The notes: a model not told the origin generated them from the letters alone. 64,000 nucleotides of DNA from Mucilaginibacter jinjuensis (GCF_028596025.1 NZ_CP117167.1:3596001-3660000); one strand, 5' to 3'. Counted from the stretch's first letter, positions 44,331 to 53,265 are shown. Made by a program: numbers and translations.

Positions 44331-44353
44331 AGGCCCGACTAATAGACGGGCCT
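44331..44353 (-). terminator. Terminator of the small lipoprotein gene
   Basis: 7-bp GC-rich stem aggcccg / cgggcct with minus-strand U-tract from the upstream A-run (44326-44330). Confidence 0.75.
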
Positions 44354-44374
44354 CTCCTTTTAATAAAAGAAATA

Positions 44375-44572
44375 TTATTTAGCAGGAGTCTTTGTTGTAT
44401 CCCTCTTCACTGTATCGGTCTTAACAGAATCAGTAGCCGGAGCGCTCATTTTAGTGGAGTCCATTTTGGTACTGTCTGAACTGCTGCTTGCCGATTTTTC
44501 GGAACTACAACCTACCGCCATAGTACCTGCAAATATTGTCGCTAAAGCGAATTTTAAAATGTTCTTTTTCAT
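44375..44572 (-). CDS. Tiny low-complexity lipoprotein
   Basis: 65 residues. Lipobox AVGC (Cys22) after a short signal; the mature 43 residues are almost only Ser, Thr, Asp, Lys, Ala, with doubled words SSSSD and DSTKMDSTKM, then TDSVKTDTVKRDTTK. Disordered tail or spacer with no enzymatic motif. Terminator and signal sequence support expression. Confidence 0.65.
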   Translation of the reverse strand: MKKNILKFALATIFAGTMAVGCSSEKSASSSSDSTKMDSTKMSAPATDSVKTDTVKRDTTKTPAK

Positions 44573-44611
44573 AGTTATTGAATTAAACTGTTAATCAATC
44601 AGATGCATACT

Positions 44612-44629
44612 ATTAACGCCGGCATTAAT
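44612..44629. promoter_or_regulatory. 18-bp near-palindrome upstream of the tiny lipoprotein
   Basis: attaacgcc-ggcattaat with one mismatch pair, 40 bp upstream of the start at 44572. Candidate operator. Confidence 0.35.
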
Positions 44630-44662
44630 CAAATGTTTGGATTTATTAATTGGTGATTAATC

Positions 44663-44760
44663 TTTTGTCATCCAGAGCGATAGCGATGGATCTTCTACGC
44701 TCTGTATTACCGTCGTGTATTACCGCAGAAGATTCTTCACTGCGTTCTGAATGACAAAAG
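44663..44760. repeat. GTCATCCAGAGCG-type repeat copy
   Basis: Arms ttttgtcatccagagcgata and cgttctgaatgacaaaa; similar to 44004-44130. Confidence 0.6.
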
Positions 44761-44839
44761 CAAAATGGACATCTCTAATGTGCATAAATAATTACCCTTC
44801 CCTATTTCAACAATAAGTCATTATACTGATATTCGGCTT

Positions 44840-45316
44840 ATGGCTATCACGGCTTCTTTACTTAAATGGGGACTGCGGTTTTATCCCCCGCTTTTGTTTC
44901 AGCGTATCTGGGTGGTTAATATCTCTAAAGATTTTAAAAGCACTACGGTAAAGGTTAACAAGAGTCTGTTTAACATCAATTATAATCAGGCCATCTTTGG
45001 CGGAACATTGTTTTGCGCTGCCGACCCCTTCCATCCCATCATGATGCACCAGGTATTGATTAACAAGGGATATAAGGTTATTGTATGGAGTAAGTCGGCC
45101 CAAATCAATTTTTTAAAACCGGGTAGCACCGACCTGCGTTTTACAGCTACACTTACGGATGACGACATTGCCGAAGCCGAAAATATTATTAACACCGAGG
45201 GAAAATACACGCGTATTTTCAACATAGAATTTTACAATAAAGTGGGCGAAGTTTGCGTAACAGTAAACAACGAAGTTTACATTCGTAATCTAAACTTTAC
45301 CGAAAAACCTGCATAA
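44840..45316 (+). CDS. DUF4442 hotdog-fold protein
   Basis: 158 residues. The pattern YPPLLFQRIWVVNISKDFKSTTVKVNKSLFNINYNQAIFGGTLFCAADPFHPIMMHQVL resembles DUF4442, a PaaI-like thioesterase-fold family; the conserved Asn-x-Asn and FGG-AADP positions are where the CoA/acyl-binding loop lies. No thioesterase acid is clear, so activity is uncertain. Followed 13 bp later by a GNAT gene. Confidence 0.75.
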   Translation: MAITASLLKWGLRFYPPLLFQRIWVVNISKDFKSTTVKVNKSLFNINYNQAIFGGTLFCAADPFHPIMMHQVLINKGYKVIVWSKSAQINFLKPGSTDLRFTATLTDDDIAEAENIINTEGKYTRIFNIEFYNKVGEVCVTVNNEVYIRNLNFTEKPA

Positions 45317-45329
45317 AATCTACAAAGTA

Positions 45330-45785
45330 ATGGTGACTGACGAACTAATAAACAACTGCATACAAAATGGATACAGTATTTCAACAGACAAACAATTACT
45401 TGATGTAGATTCCGTATATTACCTGTTAGTCAATGAATCATACTGGGCAAAAGGCATGCCCGAAGATGTTTTCAAACGCGCAGTAGATAATTCAATATGC
45501 TTCGGCATTTATAAAGATAATGTTACAGTAGGTTTTGCGCGGGTAATTAGCGACAAGGCTACATTTGCTTATATCTGCGATGTATTTATCAGTGAAGAAC
45601 ACCGTGGGCATGGCTTGGGTAAATGGCTGATACATACCATCAAAAGCTATCCCGAATTGCAGGGGTTGCGCAGATGGTCGTTAGCTACCAAAGACGCACA
45701 TAGCCTGTACGAACAGTTTGGTTTTGTGCCATTGGCCGATCCAAATACTTGGATGGAGATTAAAACACCTTACATTACACCATAA
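45330..45785 (+). CDS. GNAT family N-acetyltransferase
   Basis: 151 residues. Acetyl-CoA loop RGHGLGKWLIHTI near residue 90 (Q/RxxGxG/A) after FAYICDVFISEEH; end DAHSLYEQFGFVPLADPNTWMEI typical of GNATs. Substrate unknown. 13 bp after DUF4442 and 13 bp before the AlbA_2 gene, so one transcript is likely. Confidence 0.88.
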   Translation: MVTDELINNCIQNGYSISTDKQLLDVDSVYYLLVNESYWAKGMPEDVFKRAVDNSICFGIYKDNVTVGFARVISDKATFAYICDVFISEEHRGHGLGKWLIHTIKSYPELQGLRRWSLATKDAHSLYEQFGFVPLADPNTWMEIKTPYITP

Positions 45786-45798
45786 CACAACGAGGGGC

Positions 45799-46422
45799 AT
45801 GAACATTAAGAGACTGATACTGGAAGGTGAAACCGTAACACAAGATTTTAAGAAAACCATAACCAGCTGCGAAAAGATAGCTAAAACTATGGTGTCTTTC
45901 GCCAACAACAAGGGCGGACGTTTGCTTATTGGTGTTGCTGATGACGGTACCATTAAGGGTGTAAAAGACGAAGAAGAAGAACGCTACATGATTACTAAAG
46001 CGGCTCACTTTTTTGCCAAACCAGCACTGGAACCCAATTTCGAAGAGGTTTATGTTGACGATAAGTTAGTTCTGATTGTAGAAATACCCGAAAGCGACCT
46101 TAAACCCCACTATGCCCTGGGCGATGATGGCAAATGGTGGGTATACGTACGCGTGAAAGACAAAAGCGTATTGGCCAGCAAAATTGTAGTTGATGTGCTG
46201 AAGCGCTCCAATGATGATAAAGGCGTATTGATCGAATATTCTACCAAAGAAAAAGCCTTGCTCGAATACCTGGAAACGCACGACCGTATTACTGTAAAGG
46301 AATACTGTACATTATTAAACCTGAGCCGCCGCCGTGCCCAGCGCATCATGGTTGATCTCGTATTATCCGGTGTTATACGTGTGCATACTACCGAGAAAGA
46401 AGAGTTTTACACAGCGGCATAA
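45799..46422 (+). CDS. AlbA_2 (Schlafen-like) ATP-binding putative transcription factor
   Basis: 207 residues from ATG 45799, which follows a GAGGGG Shine-Dalgarno-like run; a longer frame starting at 45718 overlaps the previous gene. Residues ~10-130 are an AlbA_2 divergent ATPase domain (MVSFANNKGGRLLIGVADDGTIKGV). The C-terminal ~70 residues contain a winged helix (DRITVKEYCTLLNLSRRRAQRIMVDLVLSGVIRVHTTE). Targets unknown. Confidence 0.82.
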   Translation: MNIKRLILEGETVTQDFKKTITSCEKIAKTMVSFANNKGGRLLIGVADDGTIKGVKDEEEERYMITKAAHFFAKPALEPNFEEVYVDDKLVLIVEIPESDLKPHYALGDDGKWWVYVRVKDKSVLASKIVVDVLKRSNDDKGVLIEYSTKEKALLEYLETHDRITVKEYCTLLNLSRRRAQRIMVDLVLSGVIRVHTTEKEEFYTAA

Positions 46423-46440
46423 GATCAAACTCAAAAACCC

Positions 46441-46448
46441 TATTTTTG
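46441..46448 (+). promoter_or_regulatory. Promoter -7 element of MATE gene
   Basis: TATTTTTG, 22 bp before the ATG. Confidence 0.4.
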
Positions 46449-46470
46449 ACGGCCAATACTAACCGCCGTT

Positions 46471-47835
46471 ATGCAACAATTTTTAGCCAAATACAAACCC
46501 CATTACCGGGACAACCTTAAACTGGCTATTCCGGTGGTAATCTCGCAATTGGGGCATATTCTCGTACAAACTTCCGATAGCATTATTGTGGGCCACTTTG
46601 CAGGTACAGTGGCTTTGGCGGCAGTATCACTGGTTAATGCCATGTTTATGATTGTTATGGTAATTGGCCTGGGTATGTCTTATGCCTTAACACCACTCAT
46701 CGCACAGCAAAACGGCAAACAGGATTTTCACGAATGCGGTAAACTACTGGCCAATAGTTTACTGGTAAACATCATCAGTAGTGTGATACTATTTCTGTTG
46801 ATCTACTTCGGTGCGGTATTAATGTTAAACCACTTGGATCAATCTGCCGATGTAATTGCACAGGCGAAACCGTTCCTGCTTTTATTAGGCATCTCCGTAA
46901 TCCCTATGATGTTGTTTACAACCTTTAAGCAATTTGCAGAAGGGCTTGGCTTCACCAAGCAGGCCATGAAGATTTCGATATGGGGTAATGTGTTGAATAT
47001 CATTCTGGGCATCACATTTGTAAAAGGCCTGTTCGGCATTCATCCTATGGGGATCCGCGGTGTGGGCTACAGTACCTTGATCGACCGTACCATGATGGCC
47101 ATTATCATGTCGTTTTACGTATTGCGCTCTGCACGTTTTAAAGCCTATTTAAAAGGTTTTATTTTAGAGAGCATCAGCAAATCGCGCATTAAACAATTAA
47201 TTAAAATTGGTGCACCTGTGGCTATGCAATACACCTTTGAGGTTAGCGCATTTGGCGGCGCTGCTATTATTATTGGTACTATGGGTGCTGTACCGCAGGC
47301 CGCGCACCAGATAGCACTTAATATGGCCTCTATTACTTACATGATGGCAAGTGGTGTATCAGCAGCGGCAGCCATTAAGTCGGGCAATTTTTTTGGAGGT
47401 AAACGCTTTGACGATCTCCGGCATTCGGCCATTGCGAGTTACCATGTGGTATTGGTTTTCATGTCGATAACTGCATTGATTTTCACCATATTTCACAACT
47501 GGTTACCGTGGATATATACTTCAGATGAAAATGTAATAGCTATTGCAGCACAACTACTTATCTTGGCAGCAATATTCCAATTATTTGATGGCGCACAAGT
47601 AATTGGCTTGGGTGTATTACGTGGTATGGGCGATGTAAACGTCCCTACCCTAATTACCTTTTTGGCCTACTGGGTTTTAGGCATCCCGGTTGGGTATGTA
47701 CTTGGCGTACATTTTCATTTAGGGGTTATGGGTGTTTGGTATGGGTTGGTGCTGGGGTTGTTGACTGCTTCCGTTTTACTTTATTTGAGGTTTAGTAATA
47801 TTAGTAAGAAGCACGCTTATACCCATACCGCATAA
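46471..47835 (+). CDS. MATE family multidrug efflux transporter
   Basis: 454 residues with twelve helices in two similar halves; PVVISQLGHILVQTSDSIIVGHFAGTVALAAVSLVNA (NorM start) and the second-half counterpart PVAMQYTFEVSAFGGAAIIIGTMG. Na+ or H+ antiport of cationic drugs and flavins is the family role. Ends in HTHTA after a poorly conserved tail. Confidence 0.92.
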   Translation: MQQFLAKYKPHYRDNLKLAIPVVISQLGHILVQTSDSIIVGHFAGTVALAAVSLVNAMFMIVMVIGLGMSYALTPLIAQQNGKQDFHECGKLLANSLLVNIISSVILFLLIYFGAVLMLNHLDQSADVIAQAKPFLLLLGISVIPMMLFTTFKQFAEGLGFTKQAMKISIWGNVLNIILGITFVKGLFGIHPMGIRGVGYSTLIDRTMMAIIMSFYVLRSARFKAYLKGFILESISKSRIKQLIKIGAPVAMQYTFEVSAFGGAAIIIGTMGAVPQAAHQIALNMASITYMMASGVSAAAAIKSGNFFGGKRFDDLRHSAIASYHVVLVFMSITALIFTIFHNWLPWIYTSDENVIAIAAQLLILAAIFQLFDGAQVIGLGVLRGMGDVNVPTLITFLAYWVLGIPVGYVLGVHFHLGVMGVWYGLVLGLLTASVLLYLRFSNISKKHAYTHTA

Positions 47836-47842
47836 CCCGCTG

Positions 47843-47940
47843 CCGTCATGCTGAACTTGTTTCAGCACCCCACTTGCTAAGCGGATATGCAAAGTTTGCT
47901 ACCTGTCCTGTGGGATGCCGAAACAAGTTCGGCATGACGG
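47843..47940. repeat. GTCATGCTGAACTTGTTTCAGCA / GGCATGACGG repeat pair (words separated)
   Basis: Arms ccgtcatgctgaacttgttt and aacaagttcggcatgacgg (ends 47940) with intermediate acctgtcctgtgggatgccg. A right half copy occurs at 53641-53682. Confidence 0.7.
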
Positions 47941-47955
47941 ATTAATTTATTTCTC

Positions 47956-48858
47956 TCAGAAATACAGATCAATCGCTACTCTGTAAGTATTACAGTGTGC
48001 CTCCACAATATCCTTAATATCCGTAGAGTAACCACCTCCCATACTTACCTGTACCGGGATATTATTTAGCTTACATTGTTCCAGCACAAACTGATCACGG
48101 GCTTTGCAGGCTTCTTTGGATACTTTGAGTTTGCCCAGTTTATCGGTAGCGAGGATGTCTACCCCTGCCAGATAAAATATAAAATCGGGCTTTTGCTGCG
48201 CGATGAGTTTAGGCAGGGTTTTGGTGAGGATCTCGAGAAATTCTTCATCGCCGGTATCATCCGGCAATGGTATATCCAGATCTGATCTTTCTTTCCTGAA
48301 TGGGAAATTCTTATCACCATGCATCGAGAAAGTAAACACCGCTGGGTTATGCTCGAAGATTTGCGTCGTACCATTACCTTGGTGCACATCTAAATCAACA
48401 ATCAATATAGATTGCGCTAAACCTTTCTTTAGCAAATAATTAGCGGCTATCGCCTGATCATTTAACAAACAAAACCCTTCGCCCCAGTTACTGCCGGCAT
48501 GATGGGTGCCACCAGCTATATTAAAAGCGATGCCGTATTCAAAAGCATAATGGCAACCATCTATAGTTCCCTGCGCAATTCTTAACTCACGCTCTACTAA
48601 ACGGGCTGAGAGCGGGAAACCGGTGCGGCGCTGATCTTTGGGTGATAAAGTTAAATCGCGTAGCTGCTCCCAATAAGTTTGTTCGTGCGTCCAGAGCACA
48701 ATTTCTTCGGATACCGGATCGGGGGAAAACAAGTTCTCCTGACTGATAATACCTTCATGCAGCAATTGCCCCGGTATCAGCTCATACTTCAGCATCGGGA
48801 AGCGGTGGGCTTCCGGTAATGGGTGAGCGTATATCGGGTCGAAGGCTATCTTCAGCAT
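47956..48858 (-). CDS. Histone deacetylase family (class II-like) deacetylase
   Basis: 300 residues. All key zinc/active residues visible: GGTHHAGS (tandem His), DLDVHQGNGT (Asp, His ligands), AGVDILATDKLGKL (Asp ligand), and GGGYS. Bacterial members act on acetylpolyamines or other small acyl amides, not histones. The start overlaps kynureninase's stop by one base (TAATG-like). Family length normal; single domain. Confidence 0.92.
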   Translation of the reverse strand: MLKIAFDPIYAHPLPEAHRFPMLKYELIPGQLLHEGIISQENLFSPDPVSEEIVLWTHEQTYWEQLRDLTLSPKDQRRTGFPLSARLVERELRIAQGTIDGCHYAFEYGIAFNIAGGTHHAGSNWGEGFCLLNDQAIAANYLLKKGLAQSILIVDLDVHQGNGTTQIFEHNPAVFTFSMHGDKNFPFRKERSDLDIPLPDDTGDEEFLEILTKTLPKLIAQQKPDFIFYLAGVDILATDKLGKLKVSKEACKARDQFVLEQCKLNNIPVQVSMGGGYSTDIKDIVEAHCNTYRVAIDLYF

Positions 48859-50150
48859 TATTGCTTTACTACCTGTTTAACAGCTTCTAACAGGTATTTA
48901 GCAGCCTGGTAAACATCCTCGAAACTGTTATACAACGGCACCGGGCTAATACGGATCACATCCGGTTCGCGCCAGTCGCCAATTACACCATTGCTTACCA
49001 GGTAATCGAAAATAGCCTTGCCATCACTTTTGCAGATGATAGAAAGCTGACTGCCCCGCTCCTGTTGATTAGCCGGTGTGATGATCTTAAAATGCTCGTA
49101 GCCAATTTCCTTATTTACTTCATTAATCAGATACTCGAGATATGCGGTCAATTGAATGCTCTTTTTATTCAAAGCTTCTATGCTGCCTGCTTTTTCAAAC
49201 AACTGTAACGACGCGTTCAACGAAGCCATCAATAAAATTGGGCTTGTACTCACCTGCCATCCTTCGGCACCAATTTCTGGTTGAAAGCCTTGCGTCATTT
49301 TAAAGCGGGTATCTAATCTGTAGCCCCACCAACCGGCAAAACGATCGAGCGTATCATCGTTATGATGTTTCTCGTGCACAAAAATGCCACTAATGCCACC
49401 CGGGCCAGAGTTCATGTATTTATACGAACACCAACAGGCAAAATCGGCGCCCCATTCATGTAATTTCAATGGCACATTGCCTGCAGCATGTGCCAGATCA
49501 AACCCCACATAAGCGCCTGCCTTGTGCCCGGCTTCTGCAATGGCCTTCAAGTCAAACAGTTGGCCTGTATAGTAATTTATACCTGCAAAAAGCACTAAAG
49601 CTATTTCATCGGCATTAGCTTCGATCTGGGCTAATATATCGTCGGTACGTAATATGTATTCACCTTCGCGTGGAAACAGTTCTATAACGGCATCTGATGG
49701 GTCGAAACCATGGAACTTAACCTGGCTCTCTACCGCATATTGATCGGACGGAAAAGCACCTGCCTCCATTAATATTTTATATCGTTTACCTGCTGGTTTA
49801 TAGAAACTCACCATCAGCAAATGCAGATTCACGGTTAATGAGTTCATAACAGCAATCTCATTCTCTTGCGCACCTACAATCTTAGCCAGCGGGCTAATCA
49901 GCTGCTTATGATATTGCAGCCAGGGTTCATTGCCTTCAAACCAACCCTCTACCCCTAAATTCCTCCAGGCGGCCAATTGGTTGGCTATGACACTTTCGGT
50001 ACTTTTAGGCTGGAGCCCGAGTGAGTTGCCACAAAGGTATATGGCATTATTACCCTCATGCTGTGGGATATGAAACTCATCGCGGAAACTATGGAATTGA
50101 TCGTTCGCATCCAGTGATTGTGCAAACGCCTGGCTATTTTCAAAATTCAT
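48858..50150 (-). CDS. kynU: Kynureninase
   Basis: 430 residues from ATG 50150. PLP enzyme cleaving kynurenine or 3-hydroxykynurenine to (3-hydroxy)anthranilate and alanine, for NAD synthesis. Motifs: NSLGLQPKS, NSLTVNLHLLMVSFYKP, FDLAHAAGNVPLKLHEWGADFACWCSYKYMNSGPGG with the PLP lysine in SYKYMNSG. A longer start at 50183 lies in the upstream gene's terminator hairpin, so 50150 is preferred. No other pathway gene is next to it. Confidence 0.92.
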   Translation of the reverse strand: MNFENSQAFAQSLDANDQFHSFRDEFHIPQHEGNNAIYLCGNSLGLQPKSTESVIANQLAAWRNLGVEGWFEGNEPWLQYHKQLISPLAKIVGAQENEIAVMNSLTVNLHLLMVSFYKPAGKRYKILMEAGAFPSDQYAVESQVKFHGFDPSDAVIELFPREGEYILRTDDILAQIEANADEIALVLFAGINYYTGQLFDLKAIAEAGHKAGAYVGFDLAHAAGNVPLKLHEWGADFACWCSYKYMNSGPGGISGIFVHEKHHNDDTLDRFAGWWGYRLDTRFKMTQGFQPEIGAEGWQVSTSPILLMASLNASLQLFEKAGSIEALNKKSIQLTAYLEYLINEVNKEIGYEHFKIITPANQQERGSQLSIICKSDGKAIFDYLVSNGVIGDWREPDVIRISPVPLYNSFEDVYQAAKYLLEAVKQVVKQ

Positions 50151-50164
50151 TGGGTCAATATTAC

Positions 50165-50189
50165 AAAAAAGGCAGATGTTCATCCGCCT
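50165..50189 (-). terminator. Terminator of the pyridoxamine oxidase-like gene
   Basis: Stem aggcggatg-aa-catctgcct on minus with one G-U, followed by UUUUUU; 6 bp after that gene's stop (50195). Confidence 0.8.
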
Positions 50190-50194
50190 GTATT

Positions 50195-50701
50195 TTATAA
50201 ATCCACCTCGTTATGCTCATCGCGTTCAAATTTTTTGCCTTTTATTGCCGCTTCAATCCGTTTAAATAAGATCACAATCTCACTCCTGCTGGTATCCCAG
50301 TATTCGGCATGCTCAGTATCAATCCTTATCAGAGCAAGCTTGGGATCATCAAGACCCAATGGAAAAAAGAAATTTAACACAGGCGACCAAAGTTCCTGGA
50401 TCTTAGCCCGGTCATCAGACACATACACGTGCCCGGTTATAGTTATATAGCTGTTACGTTCTGTATCTGCATAAGTAACCAATACTTTGTTCTCTATTGA
50501 TATTTCGGCCATCTTGGTCGAAAACTGATTGGTGAAGAACCACAGGTTACCTTCAACATCCAGTTGAGCGGTACCCATCGGGCGGCTATGGAAACCTTCT
50601 GTGGCGCTGTAGGTAGTAAACATGGCAGTCTTAATCTTATCGATCATGCCGCGCAAACGTTCAATACCTTCAAGTCGTTTTAGTTCGTATTCGTATTCCA
50701 T
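50195..50701 (-). CDS. Pyridoxamine 5'-phosphate oxidase-like FMN protein (general stress protein 26 type)
   Basis: 168 residues. Split-barrel flavin fold: MFTTYSATEGFHSRPMGTAQLD, LWFFTNQFSTKMAEI, NSYITITGHVYVSDDRAKIQELWSPVLNFFFP. These GSP26 proteins bind FMN or F420-like cofactors; no pyridoxamine oxidase signature PRLPGE is seen, so catalysis of B6 is unlikely. Role in stress is only inferred. Confidence 0.82.
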   Translation of the reverse strand: MEYEYELKRLEGIERLRGMIDKIKTAMFTTYSATEGFHSRPMGTAQLDVEGNLWFFTNQFSTKMAEISIENKVLVTYADTERNSYITITGHVYVSDDRAKIQELWSPVLNFFFPLGLDDPKLALIRIDTEHAEYWDTSRSEIVILFKRIEAAIKGKKFERDEHNEVDL

Positions 50702-50757
50702 ATTGTGATTGTATTTATTAATTATACAACCATAATATTTACTTTTAGTTTAAAATA

Positions 50758-51360
50758 TTATCTATTTGGTTTACTTACGTAGTTATTTCCTTTAACGTAA
50801 AAACGATAAGGTAGTAAAGCATCGTCGCCCGCATAATCAACCCCAACACGGGGCATAGCAGCCACCTCGTCATCAGTAAATGTTAAACCCTGGTCTTCGA
50901 GCCATAAAGTATCGCTTTGCAAACTGATTCCATTAATCTTTCTCGATACGCCCAATGCTTTAGCCACAGATCCTGGCCCCATCGTGATGTTGGGTTTTAT
51001 AACAGCCATATTGCGGCGGTACTGCATAATATCTAACCCAATTGTGGGGTTAATAGCGCGGATTAATATGGCATGCGGTTGGCCTTCTACAGAGGTAACA
51101 ATATTCAGCATTTCGTGAATACCATAGCAGAGATATACATAAGCCACGCCACCCTGCATAAACATGGTTTGCGTACGTGGCGTTAAGCGGTTACCATAAG
51201 CATGCGATGCCTTATCAATAACGCCATTGTAGGCTTCGGTCTCCACAATATATCCGCCCGTAACCACTCCATCCAGTCGGCTGAATAGATATTTGCCGAT
51301 CAAATCGCGGCTTAGTTTAACTACGTCGGTATCGAGGTAATAAGATTCTGGGAGTTTCAT
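50758..51360 (-). CDS. DNA-3-methyladenine glycosylase (AAG/MPG)
   Basis: 200 residues. YIVETEAYNGVIDKASHAYGNRLTPRTQTMFMQGGVAYVYLCYGIHEMLNIVT carries the catalytic Glu and the intercalating Tyr region of AAG. GPGSVAKALGVSRKING is conserved. Flips out and excises alkylated purines. Its start overlaps the hydrolase stop by 4 bp. Confidence 0.92.
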   Translation of the reverse strand: MKLPESYYLDTDVVKLSRDLIGKYLFSRLDGVVTGGYIVETEAYNGVIDKASHAYGNRLTPRTQTMFMQGGVAYVYLCYGIHEMLNIVTSVEGQPHAILIRAINPTIGLDIMQYRRNMAVIKPNITMGPGSVAKALGVSRKINGISLQSDTLWLEDQGLTFTDDEVAAMPRVGVDYAGDDALLPYRFYVKGNNYVSKPNR

Positions 51361-52004
51361 TTCTGCAGAATCTCCTTCAATAGCTGGTTAATTTGCTGCG
51401 CTTTATCAAAAACCATAATGTGTGTACCGCCATCGATAATGGTAGCGTCTTTAATTTTTTTATAGTTGAATACCATATCCTTATTGCCTGTAATATTGTA
51501 AACGTTTGGTACAAGGGTTTTGCTTTCCCAATTTAAAACAGCATGCATCGCCCAGCTAATAAACGTGGGCGATGAATTTTCGAGCATTGACCCAAACATG
51601 GCTCCATCCTCTTTACTCATTGTTCCAAAAACAGGTTTTATAAGCACACCAAGCGAAGTAAAAAACTTACCGGGAATGAGTTTATAAACAGGAAAATTGC
51701 GAAAGAAACTAAAATACCAGGGCGCTTCATCACTGGTTTTGATGCTTGAGATCAGGATAGCTTTACGCAACTTTACCTGTTTAGCTATTTCAATAGTAAG
51801 CATCCCACCCAAAGAGTCGCCCATTACAATGGCGTTTGGCTGCACACCATATTCAGCTACTAACTTACCGGCATACGTGGTTAAAGTATCACTGCTTTCC
51901 GGTTCTATCCAATGTATATGAACCACCTCGTAACCCGGCAATTCGATATGCTTGAATAAGCGATAGTCGGCACCGAGGCCAGAGATCAGGTAGATCTTAT
52001 CCAT
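51357..52004 (-). CDS. Alpha/beta hydrolase, short
   Basis: 215 residues. Oxyanion region YLISGLGADYRLF; nucleophile GDSLGG near residue 63 (MGDSLGGMLTIEIA); acid region NITGNKDMVFNY; His of GGTHIMVFD. Small, no lid domain. Substrate unknown. Flanked with 4- and 8-bp overlaps by AAG and fRMsr, so a single transcript is likely. Confidence 0.82.
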   Translation of the reverse strand: MDKIYLISGLGADYRLFKHIELPGYEVVHIHWIEPESSDTLTTYAGKLVAEYGVQPNAIVMGDSLGGMLTIEIAKQVKLRKAILISSIKTSDEAPWYFSFFRNFPVYKLIPGKFFTSLGVLIKPVFGTMSKEDGAMFGSMLENSSPTFISWAMHAVLNWESKTLVPNVYNITGNKDMVFNYKKIKDATIIDGGTHIMVFDKAQQINQLLKEILQK

Positions 52005-52479
52005 TAAAAGCTACCAGCTTTACAATCTGCTCCAGGTATTTGGCATCAGTTTCGTCAAACTGGTCAAGCTCTTCGCTATCCACATCTAATACAGCCCAAA
52101 CTTCACCATTATTAAATAATGGTAAAACAATCTCTGACCGTGACAACGAACTGCAGGCAATATGACCGGGGAAAGCATCAACATCGGGCACAACCAAAGT
52201 TTTAGCCTGCTCCCATGCTGCACCACAAACGCCTTTACCTTTGGCTATCCGTGTACAGGCAACCGGGCCCTGAAACGGGCCTAAAACCAGTTCGCCATTC
52301 TTCACCAGGTAAAAGCCTACCCAAAACCATTTAAACTGCTCTTTTAACGCAGCAGCCACGTTTGCCAGGTTTGCAACCAGGTCTGTTTCGCCATATAAAA
52401 GGCCTTCTATTTGTGGGATGAGCGATTGATATTGCTCAGCTTTATCAGTAGTATCGATAATTTTTAAATCCTCTGCCAT
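51997..52479 (-). CDS. Free methionine-(R)-sulfoxide reductase (GAF)
   Basis: 160 residues from ATG 52479; an earlier ATG gives six extra residues. fRMsr motifs: three cysteines in VACTRIAKGKGVCGAAW and GHIACSSLSRSEIV, then WAVLDVDSEELDQFDETD. Reduces the R-form of free methionine sulfoxide; catalytic and resolving cysteines all present. A TACTTTTG promoter element lies only 5 bp before the ATG. Confidence 0.9.
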   Translation of the reverse strand: MAEDLKIIDTTDKAEQYQSLIPQIEGLLYGETDLVANLANVAAALKEQFKWFWVGFYLVKNGELVLGPFQGPVACTRIAKGKGVCGAAWEQAKTLVVPDVDAFPGHIACSSLSRSEIVLPLFNNGEVWAVLDVDSEELDQFDETDAKYLEQIVKLVAFNG

Positions 52480-52483
52480 TTGA

Positions 52484-52491
52484 CAAAAGTA
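52484..52491 (-). promoter_or_regulatory. -7 element of the fRMsr gene, near-leaderless
   Basis: Minus-strand TACTTTTG with its last base 4 bp before ATG 52479. Confidence 0.45.
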
Positions 52492-52554
52492 TAACACAAT
52501 TGCCTTAGTTTAATAAGCGAAATATCATATTTATTGGCTTACTTCGCCCTACCC

Positions 52555-53265
52555 ATGTTAACCAGTATTACCATAATCCGTTACCGTAAGCCACTAATTC
52601 CTATAGCCCTGTTAGCTATGGCCATACACCGTTTACCTTTAAGTTTACGCAAGGGATGCACCTTTTGGAAACTGCTAGGCAGTGGCCGTAACGGCACCTT
52701 TGACCTTAAACCCGATTGGCAGCAATGGGGACTTTTAGCCGTTTGGAAAAGCCGTGAAGATTTCGATCAGTTTCAGAAAAAATCGTTTATAACAGGCTGG
52801 TGGAAGCTTTTTGCACAGGAAGGCTGGACTATACTTTTAGACCCCATTCAAAGCCACGGCAAATGGGATGGCAAACAGCCTTTTGGCAATGGTAATAATG
52901 CCGACTATAACGGCCCGGTTGCTGTATTAACCCGTGCCACCATTCGCACTCGTAGGTTAAAAAACTTTTGGTCGAACGTGGATGAAGTTGCTAATATTAT
53001 GGCAACTGCCAAAGGCTACGTAACTTCGATAGGTATTGGCGAAGCACCTATTTACCGCCAGGCTACATTTTCGATCTGGGAAAGTGTGGATGATGTAAAA
53101 GCATTCGCCTACCGATCTCGCGAGCATGCCGAGGTGATTAAGAAAACCCGCAGCGAAGATTGGTACAGTGAAGAACTTTTCGCCCGTTTCAGGCCCATCG
53201 AATCATTTGGCACTTTGCATGATGCCGATCCTTTAAAAGGATTACTTAATTTTGTTGAACAATGA
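52555..53265 (+). CDS. Spheroidene monooxygenase-like (CrtA/DUF3291) protein
   Basis: 236 residues from the first ATG. CrtA-like regions: GCTFWKLLGSGRNGTFDLKPDWQQWGLLAVWKSREDFDQF and a WWKLFAQEGWTILLDPIQSHGKWDGKQPF stretch. CrtA proteins oxygenate carotenoids, but no carotenoid gene is near and non-phototrophs often have relatives, so the role is open. Short overlap (4 bp) with the next gene. Confidence 0.75.
   Translation: MLTSITIIRYRKPLIPIALLAMAIHRLPLSLRKGCTFWKLLGSGRNGTFDLKPDWQQWGLLAVWKSREDFDQFQKKSFITGWWKLFAQEGWTILLDPIQSHGKWDGKQPFGNGNNADYNGPVAVLTRATIRTRRLKNFWSNVDEVANIMATAKGYVTSIGIGEAPIYRQATFSIWESVDDVKAFAYRSREHAEVIKKTRSEDWYSEELFARFRPIESFGTLHDADPLKGLLNFVEQ

Larger units (their letters stand above)
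43924..44374. other. Intergenic region with terminator and a repeat
   Basis: Contains a plus-strand terminator (43941-43976), a repeat pair tgtcattcagagcg...attctgaatgaca-like (44004-44130), AT-rich DNA, and a minus-strand terminator at 44331-44353. No credible gene. Confidence 0.55.

Noticed and set aside
47956-48858. HDAC gene as evidence for histone-based chromatin
   Set aside because: Bacterial HDAC-family proteins act on small acyl compounds; no histone-like gene is in the window.
50150-50183. Longer kynureninase start at 50183
   Set aside because: The added codons are part of the upstream gene's terminator hairpin and U-tract, so a transcript would end there; the kynureninase start conserved in the family fits 50150.
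50195-50701. Assignment as true pyridoxamine phosphate oxidase (pdxH)
   Set aside because: Only the flavin split-barrel fold is evident; length and motifs fit GSP26-like proteins and not PdxH.
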